From: Geobacteraceae bacterium | GTDB lineage: Bacteria; Desulfobacterota; Desulfuromonadia; Geobacterales; Pseudopelobacteraceae | Direction of reading: 5' to 3' | DNA: 64,000 bases | Assembly: GCA_025355965.1 (NCBI GenBank) | Contig: JANXYR010000029.1 | Coordinates: forward strand, 1 to 64,000 | Part shown: positions 34,639-43,777 of the stretch, piece after piece | Layout of the letters: each line of letters starts with the position of its first letter | Numbering within the stretch: position 1 is the first letter of the stretch | Position numbers and translations under genes: made by a program | Notes under the pieces: model-generated | Databases searched by the model: none | Seen by the model: the letters and a program-made list of their open reading frames with translations, nothing else | Told to the model about the DNA's origin: nothing

Positions 34639-35907
34639 TTATTGCTTTTTGAAAGGGCATTTTTTTTCCAAGATGTGAGCTTCCAATTCATCGTAGAAGA
34701 GTCGCAGTAAACCCTCTACCGGGCCCATGGCGCCGGGTGCCAACGCGCAGAAGGCGTAATTCAACATATGGACATGTTCTCGAAGAATATCAATATCATT
34801 TGATTCACCACGCCCCGCTTCAATCCGCTCCAGTGTGTGTCGTACGAAGGGTAGCCCTTCCCTGCAGGGGGTGCACCAACCGCACGATTCACGTGCAAAA
34901 AAACGGATCAGATTAAGCGTGACAGCGACCATGCAGGTGTTTTGGTCGAAAACAACAATGCCGCCTGTGCCGAGACGTGAACCTGCTTTGGCAACGGGGT
35001 CAAAATCCATCGGTACGCCAAGATGTGCTTCGGTAAAGTACGGCGTGGCGGCTCCCCCTGGAATACAGGCCTTGAAACGGCTGCCGGAGCGCATCCCGCC
35101 GCTGGGACCGTCGATGATTTCGCCAAGTGTCATGCCGAGAGGCAGTTCGAAGCAGTTGGTGTTGACGACATGCCCGCTGATGCAGAACAGCTTGGTACCT
35201 GCCGCCTCCGGGGTGGCCGCCAGATTTTTCCACAGTAGTGGCCCACCGGTGATGATGGCGGGAATATTGGCCAGGGTTTCGACGTTATTGACGACGGTCG
35301 GTTGCCCCCACAAACCTTTAATGGCCGGAAAGGGCGGTTTGGCTCGGGGATTAGCCCGTTTTCCCTCCAGCGCGTTGATCAGGGCGGTCTCCTCGCCGCA
35401 GATATAACGCCCTGCGGACTGGTGAACGTCCAGCTCGAGACTGAAATCGCTACCAAGAATGTTATCACCCAGAAAGCCTGAGCGACCGGCAGCAGCAATA
35501 GATTGGCGCAGATTTCCAGCGGCCTGTTCGTATCCATAACGTACGAAAATGAAGGCATGATGCACCTCCAGGGCATAACAGGCCAGAGCCATGCCTTCAA
35601 CCAGCAGGTGCGGGTTTCGCTCCAGCAGCACGCGATCTTTATATGTCCCCGGTTCCATCTCGTCGCAGTTGCAGATCAGGTAACGCGGACCCGGCAGGTC
35701 ACGTGGTACGAACGACCATTTTTTACCGGTTGGAAAACCTGCCCCGCCGCGGCCCCGCAGGCCGGAATCGATCACGTCCTGCTGAACTTCAGCAGGCGTC
35801 ATGTCTTTGAGCGCTTTAGCTAGGGCCTCAAAACCGCCAGAGAACCGGTACTCCTCAAATGAAAGGCACCGTCCGTGGTGGGTATGCTTGAGCAGGATCT
35901 GTTCCAT
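34639..35907 (-). CDS. nuoF: NuoF-like NADH-binding flavoprotein subunit
   Basis: A 422-residue subunit that binds NADH and FMN. The NADH site GRGGAGFPTGKKW is near residue 50, the FMN region ICNCDEMEPGTYKDR near 80, and the [4Fe-4S] motif ESCGWCTPCREGLPF near 340. It lies 3 nt upstream of nuoG and 19 nt downstream of a cytochrome c gene. With NuoE and NuoG it should form an NADH-dependent electron input module. Confidence 0.94.
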   Translation of the reverse strand: MEQILLKHTHHGRCLSFEEYRFSGGFEALAKALKDMTPAEVQQDVIDSGLRGRGGAGFPTGKKWSFVPRDLPGPRYLICNCDEMEPGTYKDRVLLERNPHLLVEGMALACYALEVHHAFIFVRYGYEQAAGNLRQSIAAAGRSGFLGDNILGSDFSLELDVHQSAGRYICGEETALINALEGKRANPRAKPPFPAIKGLWGQPTVVNNVETLANIPAIITGGPLLWKNLAATPEAAGTKLFCISGHVVNTNCFELPLGMTLGEIIDGPSGGMRSGSRFKACIPGGAATPYFTEAHLGVPMDFDPVAKAGSRLGTGGIVVFDQNTCMVAVTLNLIRFFARESCGWCTPCREGLPFVRHTLERIEAGRGESNDIDILREHVHMLNYAFCALAPGAMGPVEGLLRLFYDELEAHILEKKCPFKKQ

Positions 35908-35926
35908 AGTTTACCAGCGTAGCGAG

Positions 35927-36214
35927 TTACTTCTTGAAGGTTTTGATGATGTAGTCGGCCAGCAGCCTGGCATCGGCATCAGAAATAGACTTGGTGTCAA
36001 AAGATGGCATTCCGCCGCCTCCATTCCTGAGTTGTCTTATGATTTTCTTTGGTTCTTTAATGTTTTTAAGGGTCTTTTTAGGATTCATAAGATTGCCACC
36101 ATACGGATGGCACGTAGCACAATTGGCCTTAAAGATCGCCTCGCCACCGCTTTCTGCAGCAGAAACTCCGACAGACATCATGCCGATTGTGGCTGCTAAA
36201 AGAATCATTTTCAT
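35927..36214 (-). CDS. Small monoheme c-type cytochrome
   Basis: A 95-residue periplasmic cytochrome. A signal peptide (MKMILLAATIGMMSVGVSAA) is followed by ANCATCHPYGG, a CXXCH heme site, and a C-terminal MPSF motif where the methionine can be the second heme ligand, as in class I cytochromes (cytochrome c6/c553 type). It is encoded between nuoE and nuoF, whose products are cytoplasmic, so direct electron transfer between them is not possible without a membrane partner. The context is notable. Confidence 0.92.
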   Translation of the reverse strand: MKMILLAATIGMMSVGVSAAESGGEAIFKANCATCHPYGGNLMNPKKTLKNIKEPKKIIRQLRNGGGGMPSFDTKSISDADARLLADYIIKTFKK

Positions 36215-36280
36215 TATGATGGTGTCCCTTCTTGCTTAGGTTGTTACCCTCTCTGTTAAGGAATTCTACGGCTTCCAGAG

Positions 36281-36769
36281 TCAACTGTTTGTTGAACCAT
36301 CTCGTAAACGTAAAGCGGCAACGATCTGTACGCCGATTTCCGGAGTCACGCGCCCATACTGTTTTTCACCAACCATCATGCAGGGAGCTTCACCGCAGTT
36401 GCCCAGGCATGAACAGGGGAGGAGGGTCACTGCGCCGTCGGCAGTTGTTGAGCCAGATTCTGTTTCCAGAAGCTTTGCCAGGGATTCCAGCAATGTTTCT
36501 CCCCCCAAAGCCCAGCAGGAGACCGAATCGCAGACATGCACAACATGACGCCCGACCGGTCGGCGATAGATCATTTCATAGAACGTGGCCAGCTCTTCAA
36601 CCTGTAGTGGTGACAAGCCGAGCAGCTGTGAAGCCTCTTCAAGCGCTTCATCAGTCAGCCATCCATAATGACGCTGCAACTCCTTCATAACATCGACAGC
36701 CGCCTCGCGATGGGTGATCGCAGCGGCAATACGTTGTTCAAGGTTTGCTTTGAGGTTTTCGGGGATCAT
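36281..36769 (-). CDS. nuoE: NuoE-like [2Fe-2S] subunit
   Basis: A 162-residue thioredoxin-like ferredoxin subunit. The cluster ligands are in CDSVSCWALG (C-x4-C) and CSCLGNCGEAPCMM (C-x3-C). The N-terminal helical part HREAAVDVMKELQRHYGWL is typical. It is the first gene of nuoE-cytochrome-nuoF-nuoG, with cbiX-cbiC-cbiD following on the same strand. It transfers one electron from the FMN of NuoF. Confidence 0.93.
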   Translation of the reverse strand: MIPENLKANLEQRIAAAITHREAAVDVMKELQRHYGWLTDEALEEASQLLGLSPLQVEELATFYEMIYRRPVGRHVVHVCDSVSCWALGGETLLESLAKLLETESGSTTADGAVTLLPCSCLGNCGEAPCMMVGEKQYGRVTPEIGVQIVAALRLRDGSTNS

Positions 36770-36843
36770 GGCGGTATTATAAATGCTTTGGCGTGTGAGG
36801 CAAGGGGAAAGAAACCAATTTTATAGCTGGCAGAGGATAATTG

Positions 36844-37977
36844 TTATAAAAACCGGGAGAATACCTGGTTTGAAAGCAACATTCCTCGGCGCGTCAGGGT
36901 AAGTTGACTGCCGTTTTGAATGAGAAGCCCAAGCCGGACAAGGTCCGTAGTTGTGGAACCGTAGACAGATTCCAGCGACCGCCCGAATTCATATTCAAAC
37001 GCTTGAGTACCCACACCTTCCGACAGGCGTAACCTCAAAAACATATATTCTGACATTGCATTGTTCAGCGTCAATTGATGCTCGTCAATCCTTACGAGTT
37101 TCCCGGAGTCCAACCCCTGCCGATACTCTTTCAGATTATCAGGATTGCTGAAACGGACTCCATAACCATCCCGCAGAAATGTATGAGCTGCAACGCCAAG
37201 TCCCAGATAACCATCCCGCATCCAATAACTGCTGTTATGCTGTGATCTGTAGCCTGGGCGGGCATAGTTGGCAATCTCGTAATGTTCAAAGCCGGAGCCG
37301 GTTAGAAGATCATCTGCCAGTTCAAACATATCTGCAGAAAGGTCCTCATCGGGCAATTCATGGCTACCTGCAGGGTAGATGCGCGCAAAAGGGGTGCCTT
37401 CTTCAACCGTTAGTCCGTAGATAGAAATATGCTCCGGGTCGAGCTCAATTGCGTGTAGCAGTTCAGTTCGCCACTGTTCGAGACTCTGACCGGGGAGTGA
37501 GTGAATCAGGTCTATGCTGATGTTATTGAACCCGACTTCGCGTGCATTCTTAAAAGCCTGGCGAGACTGATAGCCCGAATGGATGCGCCCCAGAACCTTC
37601 AAAAAACAGTCATCAAATGACTGAATTCCCAGAGAAATCCGGTTGATACCGGCATTACGGAATTGTTTGAGCGAAATTCCATCTACTGTACCAGGGTTAA
37701 CTTCCAGGGTTATTTCTGCATCAGCCTGGATGCCGGTATGATCGGTAATTCCCTCAAGCAACCGGGTTATCTGCGGTGGTTGCAGCAGCGATGGGGTGCC
37801 GCCACCAAAATAGATAGAAGCAACCGGGGAGGCAGCTGAAGTGCGAAGCTGTAACTCGCGGATAAGTAGTACAGGGTAATCAAGGAGCTCGTTTTTTTGG
37901 GGAGTGTTTGAGATAAAAACACAATAGAGGCATTTCTGAACACAGAACGGCACATGAATGTAGAGTCTATTGAACAT
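36844..37977 (-). CDS. hemW: HemW-type radical SAM protein
   Basis: A 377-residue radical SAM enzyme of the HemW / HemN-like group, now thought to act as a heme chaperone rather than coproporphyrinogen oxidase. The [4Fe-4S]-SAM motif is CVQKCLYC (C-x3-C-x2-C), here without the extra cysteine of true HemN. GGGTPSLL and GIQSFDD follow. The HemW C-terminal domain is present to the end. The ATG at 37977 directly before NRLYIHVPFC is chosen; a TTG at 38028 would add 17 residues. Confidence 0.88.
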   Translation of the reverse strand: MFNRLYIHVPFCVQKCLYCVFISNTPQKNELLDYPVLLIRELQLRTSAASPVASIYFGGGTPSLLQPPQITRLLEGITDHTGIQADAEITLEVNPGTVDGISLKQFRNAGINRISLGIQSFDDCFLKVLGRIHSGYQSRQAFKNAREVGFNNISIDLIHSLPGQSLEQWRTELLHAIELDPEHISIYGLTVEEGTPFARIYPAGSHELPDEDLSADMFELADDLLTGSGFEHYEIANYARPGYRSQHNSSYWMRDGYLGLGVAAHTFLRDGYGVRFSNPDNLKEYRQGLDSGKLVRIDEHQLTLNNAMSEYMFLRLRLSEGVGTQAFEYEFGRSLESVYGSTTTDLVRLGLLIQNGSQLTLTRRGMLLSNQVFSRFL

Positions 37978-38053
37978 GTCCGCTCTTTTTTCTGACAGTT
38001 GATGGGCTGTAAAACATTCTGAATTCAATTGCTGCTACGACTTGTCCTCAAGA

Positions 38054-39142
38054 TTACTCCTGAGTCTCCATGATATGACTGAACTTCTCTTCAAGTGCCA
38101 AAAAGGCCTTAATGACTTCCGGGTCGAAATGTGTTCCATCTTCTTCCAGAATCATTTCCTTTACCTTTTCATGGTCAAAGCCCTTTCGATAACAGCGATT
38201 AGATCGAAGAGCATCGTAACAGTCAGCTACCGCCATAATTCTGGCAGAGAGGGGGATGTTTTTGCCGACCAGACCGTCTGGATACCCTTTACCGTCCCAG
38301 CGTTCATGATGATAAAGAGCGATCTCAATCCCCATGCCGATAAAGGGGTTGTCGGCGTACTTGTTGAAAACGGTCTGCATATTTTCTGCACCAATTATGG
38401 TATGCGTCTTCATTATCTCAAATTCTTCAGGGGTTAACTTACCCGGCTTCAGAAGGACGCTGTCCGGAATCGCCACCTTGCCGATGTCATGAAGTGGAGA
38501 AGCATGTTGAATACAGTCGATAAAAATATCGGAGATATGGTCAGCATATGGAGAATCTTTGGCGAGCTGCTGTGCCAGCATTTCACAATAATCACGAACC
38601 CGCTCCAAATGCGCGCCGGTATCATCATCCCGTTGTTCAGCCAGTTTTGCCAAGGCAAAAATGGTAGCTTGTTGTGCTTCCGAAACTTCCCTTATTTTCT
38701 TTTCAACCATATTCTGATATTCAAGCTTATTGCGAAGAGCACTCAAGCTGAGGTGCGTCTTAACCCTGGCTTGCAACTCTTCAGGATAATAAGGCTTGGT
38801 GATGTAATCAACACCGCCGACTTCAAAGCCTTTAATCTTATCTCCCATTGAGCTCATGGCACTCATGAAGATAACCGGTATATCTTTAAAATCGGGGTTT
38901 TGCTTGAGTTTCTCGCAGACTTGGTAGCCGTCCATTTCAGGCATAGTAATATCGAGTAAGATCAGGTCCGGGGTCTCAATTTGGGCGGCTACCAACGCTT
39001 CTTTTCCGGAAGTGTATGAGAAAACGGTGAAGCCAAAATTCTCAAGCATTTTCTCAATTATCGGCAGAAGGTATTTATCGTCTTCCACAACAAAAATACG
39101 AGCTTTATTCGGTTGGGGCTGGCTTGAAACAGATTCCGTCAT
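38054..39142 (-). CDS. Response regulator with HD-GYP domain
   Basis: A 362-residue RpfG-like c-di-GMP phosphodiesterase. The receiver domain (residues about 14-130) has VEDD, the phosphoacceptor in LILLDITMPEMDG and the Lys in TKPYYPEE. A short coiled coil leads into an HD-GYP domain with AEQRDDDTGAHLERV, HASPLHDIGKVAIPD, KTHTIIGAE and HHERWDGKGYPDGL, where all metal ligands and the GYP signature are intact. Phosphorylation probably controls hydrolysis of c-di-GMP. Confidence 0.94.
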   Translation of the reverse strand: MTESVSSQPQPNKARIFVVEDDKYLLPIIEKMLENFGFTVFSYTSGKEALVAAQIETPDLILLDITMPEMDGYQVCEKLKQNPDFKDIPVIFMSAMSSMGDKIKGFEVGGVDYITKPYYPEELQARVKTHLSLSALRNKLEYQNMVEKKIREVSEAQQATIFALAKLAEQRDDDTGAHLERVRDYCEMLAQQLAKDSPYADHISDIFIDCIQHASPLHDIGKVAIPDSVLLKPGKLTPEEFEIMKTHTIIGAENMQTVFNKYADNPFIGMGIEIALYHHERWDGKGYPDGLVGKNIPLSARIMAVADCYDALRSNRCYRKGFDHEKVKEMILEEDGTHFDPEVIKAFLALEEKFSHIMETQE

Positions 39143-39343
39143 ATTGTTCCTTTTCGATCAATTGCCATAGTTCATCATCTTCGCCAAAACGCTCTAAATA
39201 TACTCTGATTTGTATAAATGTGGAAATAAAGTCATAAAATACCGCATTTTTAAGGGTAAAACAACGAAAAGTAGTGAACTTCCTATTTATAAGTGGAACG
39301 GTTCAGCAGTTGAAAGCGGGGCAACATCCTGCTAAAGTGCAGC

Positions 39344-40429
39344 ATGTTCGATTCTGTACAAACACATTATCAAAGTTACCCCTACCCACGCTACCCACTG
39401 ATCGCCTCGGTGCGCCGCTGTGACACCTATGCTCTAAATTTGCAAGCCATCTGGGCCTATTTTAACGGAACAATGCCTTCTCCCGAAGCAAAAAAAATAC
39501 TGATTGCCGGTTGTGGTACTTTTGCTCCGTACCCTTGGTCGGTTGCAAATCCTGATGTTCCTATCACTGCACTGGATCTGTCAGAGCGCAGTCTGAGGCG
39601 GGCACGCTTGCACTGCCTTCTGCACGGACGGCTAAATATTGATTTCTGCTGCGGAGATCTGTCGGATCAGGATGCGGTCGATGGCGATTTCGGTCTGATT
39701 GATTCTTTCGGAGTTCTCCATCACATGGAGGACCCTCTGGCAGGCCTGAAAGCTCTGGAGCGCCGTCTTGTGCCGGGGGGGATACTTAGAATCATGCTTT
39801 ATAGCCGCTATGCCCGCCGGGAAGAGGAGTCAATCCGCCGTGCGTTCAGGCTTCTCGGAGTGGGGACACCTCAAGAGGCCCGCCGTCTGCTGAATAAGGC
39901 GAGGGCCGGTTCACGCCTGGCTCGCTATCTTTCAAATACCGATGAAACAGCAACTGATGTCGGTGTTGCAGACGCGTTGTTACATCCGAGAGCGCGTACT
40001 TATCGCATAGATGGATTGCTGGAGATGGTAAAACAAGCCGGATTGAAGCCACTTCTGTTTGCTCACTATGGGGCATTTGAGGGTGTTTCTGAAGAGATAG
40101 GGCGCCTTAGAGCACTTGAGAAGGACCAAGAGTCTCCCGGAAACTTTGTTGTCTACCTTGGCAGAACGGATGGAACCATTTTGGAAAAACCTTCCGGTAG
40201 CAGGATCGTACTCAATCCTTGTCTGGTTTCGTCTGTAGGCTTTTTCAACTTTGGAAAACTTCGGATTCCTGCTCGGGTAGGGTGTGACAACCAGCCGCTT
40301 GGATTCTGCGAAAGAAGCTTCCTGAGAACCTTTCTCTATCCCGTATCAAGCAGTAAAATAAGCGGAGATAAAGCAGAGATGGTCGCAATGTATAAGAGGG
40401 CTCTTTTTCTGCTGGAGTATTCATCGTAG
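39344..40429 (+). CDS. Class I SAM-dependent methyltransferase
   Basis: A 361-residue methyltransferase. The SAM-binding glycine motif is ILIAGCGTFAPYPWSVANP near residue 52, followed by ALDLSERSLRRAR and a post-motif FGVLHHMEDPLAGLKALER. The C-terminal 130 residues are an extra domain without a known relative. The N-terminal HYQSYPYPRYP resembles bacterial proteins with a tetratricopeptide-linked methyltransferase region. Substrate unknown. It is convergent with lptD, with 12 nt between stops. Confidence 0.8.
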   Translation: MFDSVQTHYQSYPYPRYPLIASVRRCDTYALNLQAIWAYFNGTMPSPEAKKILIAGCGTFAPYPWSVANPDVPITALDLSERSLRRARLHCLLHGRLNIDFCCGDLSDQDAVDGDFGLIDSFGVLHHMEDPLAGLKALERRLVPGGILRIMLYSRYARREEESIRRAFRLLGVGTPQEARRLLNKARAGSRLARYLSNTDETATDVGVADALLHPRARTYRIDGLLEMVKQAGLKPLLFAHYGAFEGVSEEIGRLRALEKDQESPGNFVVYLGRTDGTILEKPSGSRIVLNPCLVSSVGFFNFGKLRIPARVGCDNQPLGFCERSFLRTFLYPVSSSKISGDKAEMVAMYKRALFLLEYSS

Positions 40430-40441
40430 TTGCCAGTCTTT

Positions 40442-42490
40442 TTATTTGCTTCCCAATCCTGCCAGATTGAAATTCACTGTATATGATTGATTCCCTGGGC
40501 GTTGATGAACAGCAAGGTTCACACTCCAACATTTATGCCGGTATTCGGCTGCATATACTGATTCAAGAAAATCACCACGGTCAAACGAGTAGCGACCGGT
40601 GTAAGAAAGATTCAGTGGTTTTATCATCCTAGTTGAAATTCGCCCCTCAAAATATTCCACTTCGTTGCGGGCCATCTGGTAACCGGCGCCGATCAAGTTC
40701 CCTTTGTGGTCGTCAACTTCAATCCCGACCACTGCTGTTGACAGGTTCTTCTCGTAAAGATTATAGCGAGAATCAAATGTGAGCCGCAGTAGTTTGGTCA
40801 GCCAAGTATCTGATTCCAGTATCAGATCACTCCAAGGACGTTGACTTTCCACCAGTGTCAAGAGGTCACGCCGTTCCCCTTCCACTGCATAATCTGCGCT
40901 AAGTTTTATTCGTGAAATATCACGATATTCAGTCGTGTCAGCAGAGATAAATTTGCCGTTTATCACGCTGGTAGCTGACAGCGAAATCATATTCCGATGG
41001 ATAAATCGGTCTGTGTAATCGTAGAGAGGAAGCCGCCCCTGATTGTGTCCCGGCACAAAACTGTAGCTAATTTCGGGGATAATCTCGTGCCTGATTTTTT
41101 TGAGCAGTTGAAAGTCGGCGTCGTAGATGCGCGTAAACGATGTTGACAGCCGTACGCCTGCCTCAGGCAGCAGGTCTCCATCACTTGCCTGAACTTCGCT
41201 GCTGCTGCCTCGTCTGTCGGTGGAGTAGCCTCTTATATGCGTCCCAGTAAAAAGAGACACATTCAGATACTTGCCGGTAAACGGCAACAACGTAAGCCGG
41301 GGGAAAAGATATAGTCTCTGTCCTGTGGGAGTTGTTTCCCTATATTGATTTTCTGCTGTTGCATCAACATCAAAATAGAGTGGAAACGAAAAAAACTGCT
41401 GCCTGACTCCTGATATACCAATCGCTGGAAGAGTTTGCAGCGTTGAGCGGTTATCCGGCGCATAAAGGTCTTCGCTATAGCGCAGGTATGAATTCACCGC
41501 ATAATTTTGCCATGTTTTTAGTGCATTGATTCTCGTCTCGCTTGTTTGACGATTGTAGTCGCCACTTTTCTCACCGAAATCACTTAAAAAGGTACGGTCA
41601 CTGGTCGCATTTACATCCACGCGAAGATTAGCGTCACGAGAAAAAATTTCTTTATGCCCCTGAGCCAGTTGCCACCGCCACCGATCCTCACGTTGGTCGT
41701 AGATTGAATATGTGCTGATATGCCCTTCACTACCGCGCGTTCGTATGTAGCGATAGTCAATTCCGGCCCCTATGCCGCGCTTCGACATCATATCAAGATC
41801 AAACAGGAGATCCTGACTGGGCGAGATCACCCAGTAAAGCGGAAGATCAAGCTGCATTCCCCTGCTTTTAGAATAGCCGACTTGCGGAAAAAGAAGACCG
41901 GATCTTTTTTCGAGTACAACCGGAAAAGCGATCCATGGGAGATAGAGTACCGGAAGATCTTTCACATAGAAAATTACGTTACGACCCGTGGCATACCCCA
42001 GCAGGTTGATATTCAGTTTATCAGCACCAAACTTCCAGCTTGGATCAGGAAAGTCACAGGTAGTCATCTCTGTGGCCGTTGCATTAATCTCATTTTCGTT
42101 TATTCGGATAAGCTTTTCAGCTGAAATCTTCATTCCTGTTTCAGGAGATGCAAGCTGAGCTGCATCCATTTCCGCCCGATCAGTATCCAAATTCAGAACC
42201 AGCGTGTCACCCTTCAGGGTTGTAGACTCTTTTGACATGACAACAGAACCGTTGGCATGCAGTATATGTGACGCAGCTTCATATCGGACCTTGTCTGCGA
42301 CGAGATGCAGACCCTTCCACAATACGACTACATTTCCTTCTGCGGTATAAATCTCATTCGTCAGGCTTTGGTTCATGCGGTCGGCGTTGATATGTATATT
42401 ATCATCCATGAATGGCGACTCAGCAGCCATGATAGATGGTACCTGGTAGCAGAGAGTGAGGAATATAAGTAGATAGTGGATTTTCATCAT
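40442..42490 (-). CDS. lptD: LPS-assembly protein LptD
   Basis: A 682-residue outer membrane barrel that inserts lipopolysaccharide into the outer leaflet. Signal peptide at residues 1-22 (MAAES). Residues about 30-135 are the OstA/LptA-like beta-jellyroll (NQSLTNEIYTAEGNVVVLWKG). The LptD barrel covers about 190-680 with LPWIAFPVVLEKRSGLLFP. It is short for the family. Few cysteines are present, with one in the jellyroll end (TTCDFPDP) and one in the C-terminal strands, so the disulfide pattern is simpler than in E. coli. It is 8 nt downstream of folC. Confidence 0.9.
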   Translation of the reverse strand: MMKIHYLLIFLTLCYQVPSIMAAESPFMDDNIHINADRMNQSLTNEIYTAEGNVVVLWKGLHLVADKVRYEAASHILHANGSVVMSKESTTLKGDTLVLNLDTDRAEMDAAQLASPETGMKISAEKLIRINENEINATATEMTTCDFPDPSWKFGADKLNINLLGYATGRNVIFYVKDLPVLYLPWIAFPVVLEKRSGLLFPQVGYSKSRGMQLDLPLYWVISPSQDLLFDLDMMSKRGIGAGIDYRYIRTRGSEGHISTYSIYDQREDRWRWQLAQGHKEIFSRDANLRVDVNATSDRTFLSDFGEKSGDYNRQTSETRINALKTWQNYAVNSYLRYSEDLYAPDNRSTLQTLPAIGISGVRQQFFSFPLYFDVDATAENQYRETTPTGQRLYLFPRLTLLPFTGKYLNVSLFTGTHIRGYSTDRRGSSSEVQASDGDLLPEAGVRLSTSFTRIYDADFQLLKKIRHEIIPEISYSFVPGHNQGRLPLYDYTDRFIHRNMISLSATSVINGKFISADTTEYRDISRIKLSADYAVEGERRDLLTLVESQRPWSDLILESDTWLTKLLRLTFDSRYNLYEKNLSTAVVGIEVDDHKGNLIGAGYQMARNEVEYFEGRISTRMIKPLNLSYTGRYSFDRGDFLESVYAAEYRHKCWSVNLAVHQRPGNQSYTVNFNLAGLGSK

Positions 42491-42498
42491 CGAAAAAA

Positions 42499-43776
42499 TC
42501 AGCCTCTGATTCCATTATAATTGGTGTTTTCAAGCCATGCCTTGACTTCACCCACTACAAAGAGCGAACCGCAGACCAGGATAAGATCGCTCTCAGAGGC
42601 TTCGCTGCGGGCTTTGCAGACCCCTGTTGCCACGGAACCGCATGGCTGAGATACGATCCCATTCTTGTTGAAAAAAAGTGAGAGGTCTACATCTTTCAAG
42701 GCTCGTTCAACAGCGGGAGTTACAGTATAAACAGAATCAATGAGCGGCATCAGAGGCGCATAGATCCGGTCAATGTCCTTATCATCGCATACGCCGGTTA
42801 CCAGAAGAAGCCTTGAATATGAATACTTTTGCAGCGCTTCCGCTAGGGCCAGTGCTCCGGCTGGGTTATGTGCTCCATCCAGCAGCAACCGTGGGGTGCC
42901 TGGTATCAATTCCATTCTGCCCGGCCAATATGCTTTGGAAATGCCTTCTTTAAAGGCAGAAGGGGCAATGTCTATTTCGTTAGTTTCAAGAGATTCAGCC
43001 GCAGCAAGAGCGACAGCGGCATTCAAAAATTGATAGTGTCCGGATATTCCAGGCATTATATGCGTAAGCGTTATTCTCATGCCTCGGTAGTCAAGTGTGC
43101 CGTCAGGGTTCCATTCGACCGAAAAATCTTTGCCCAGTGTCTTAAGTATACAGCTTGCGGCGCGGCTTTGCTCCTCAACCACCAAGCGTACAGCATCAGG
43201 CTGTTCAGCACTGATAACTACTGTACCGGGCTTAATTATTCCTGCTTTTTCCCTGGCTATATCCTCAAGGGTTGCACCTAGATATTCGATATGGTCAAGT
43301 GATATCGGGGTAAGCAGTGTCATCTCACCATTAAAAGCGGCTGTTGCATCCGAACGGCCTCCCATTCCTGCTTCCATGACAGCCAGCTCAATTTGCTCCT
43401 CGCTAAAGATAAAAGCTGCCAGAGCGGTTGTAATCTCAAAAAAAGTTGCTTCTTCCGGAGCGGCTTCCAGCACAATTGCCAGTTTGTTTGCCAGTTTTTC
43501 GGCAGAATATTCACAGCCGTTTATTCTAAAACGCTCAGTGAAACGTACCAGATGTGGGGAGCTGAACTGGGCTACTTTGTGTCCTGAGTGGAGTAAAATG
43601 GAGGAGAGAAAAGCCGACGTTGAACCTTTGCCGTTTGTGCCGACTACATGGATGGTGCGAAACTGTTTCTCGGGATTACCCAGACGTTCGAGCAGCTTGC
43701 CAACCCTGTCGACGCCTGGACGTATACCAAAGCGCCGACGGGCGTAAAGCTTTTCCAAAACATCTGTCAGAGGCAT
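42499..43776 (-). CDS. folC: Folylpolyglutamate / dihydrofolate synthase
   Basis: A 425-residue Mur-ligase-type ATPase that adds glutamate to folates. The P-loop is HVVGTNGKGSTSAFL near residue 45, then FSSPHLVRFTERFRING and LDHIEYLGATLEDIAREKAGIIK, the family signatures. The C-terminal ligase domain has LLLDGAHNPAGALAL. The ATG lies one base after the accD stop, showing coupling in the trpA-accD-folC-lptD run. Confidence 0.95.
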   Translation of the reverse strand: MPLTDVLEKLYARRRFGIRPGVDRVGKLLERLGNPEKQFRTIHVVGTNGKGSTSAFLSSILLHSGHKVAQFSSPHLVRFTERFRINGCEYSAEKLANKLAIVLEAAPEEATFFEITTALAAFIFSEEQIELAVMEAGMGGRSDATAAFNGEMTLLTPISLDHIEYLGATLEDIAREKAGIIKPGTVVISAEQPDAVRLVVEEQSRAASCILKTLGKDFSVEWNPDGTLDYRGMRITLTHIMPGISGHYQFLNAAVALAAAESLETNEIDIAPSAFKEGISKAYWPGRMELIPGTPRLLLDGAHNPAGALALAEALQKYSYSRLLLVTGVCDDKDIDRIYAPLMPLIDSVYTVTPAVERALKDVDLSLFFNKNGIVSQPCGSVATGVCKARSEASESDLILVCGSLFVVGEVKAWLENTNYNGIRG

Positions 43777-43777
43777 G

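Noticed and set aside
43097-43747. 216-codon plus-strand frame opposite folC.
   Set aside because: Antisense shadow rich in Ser, Arg and Pro; no start signal.
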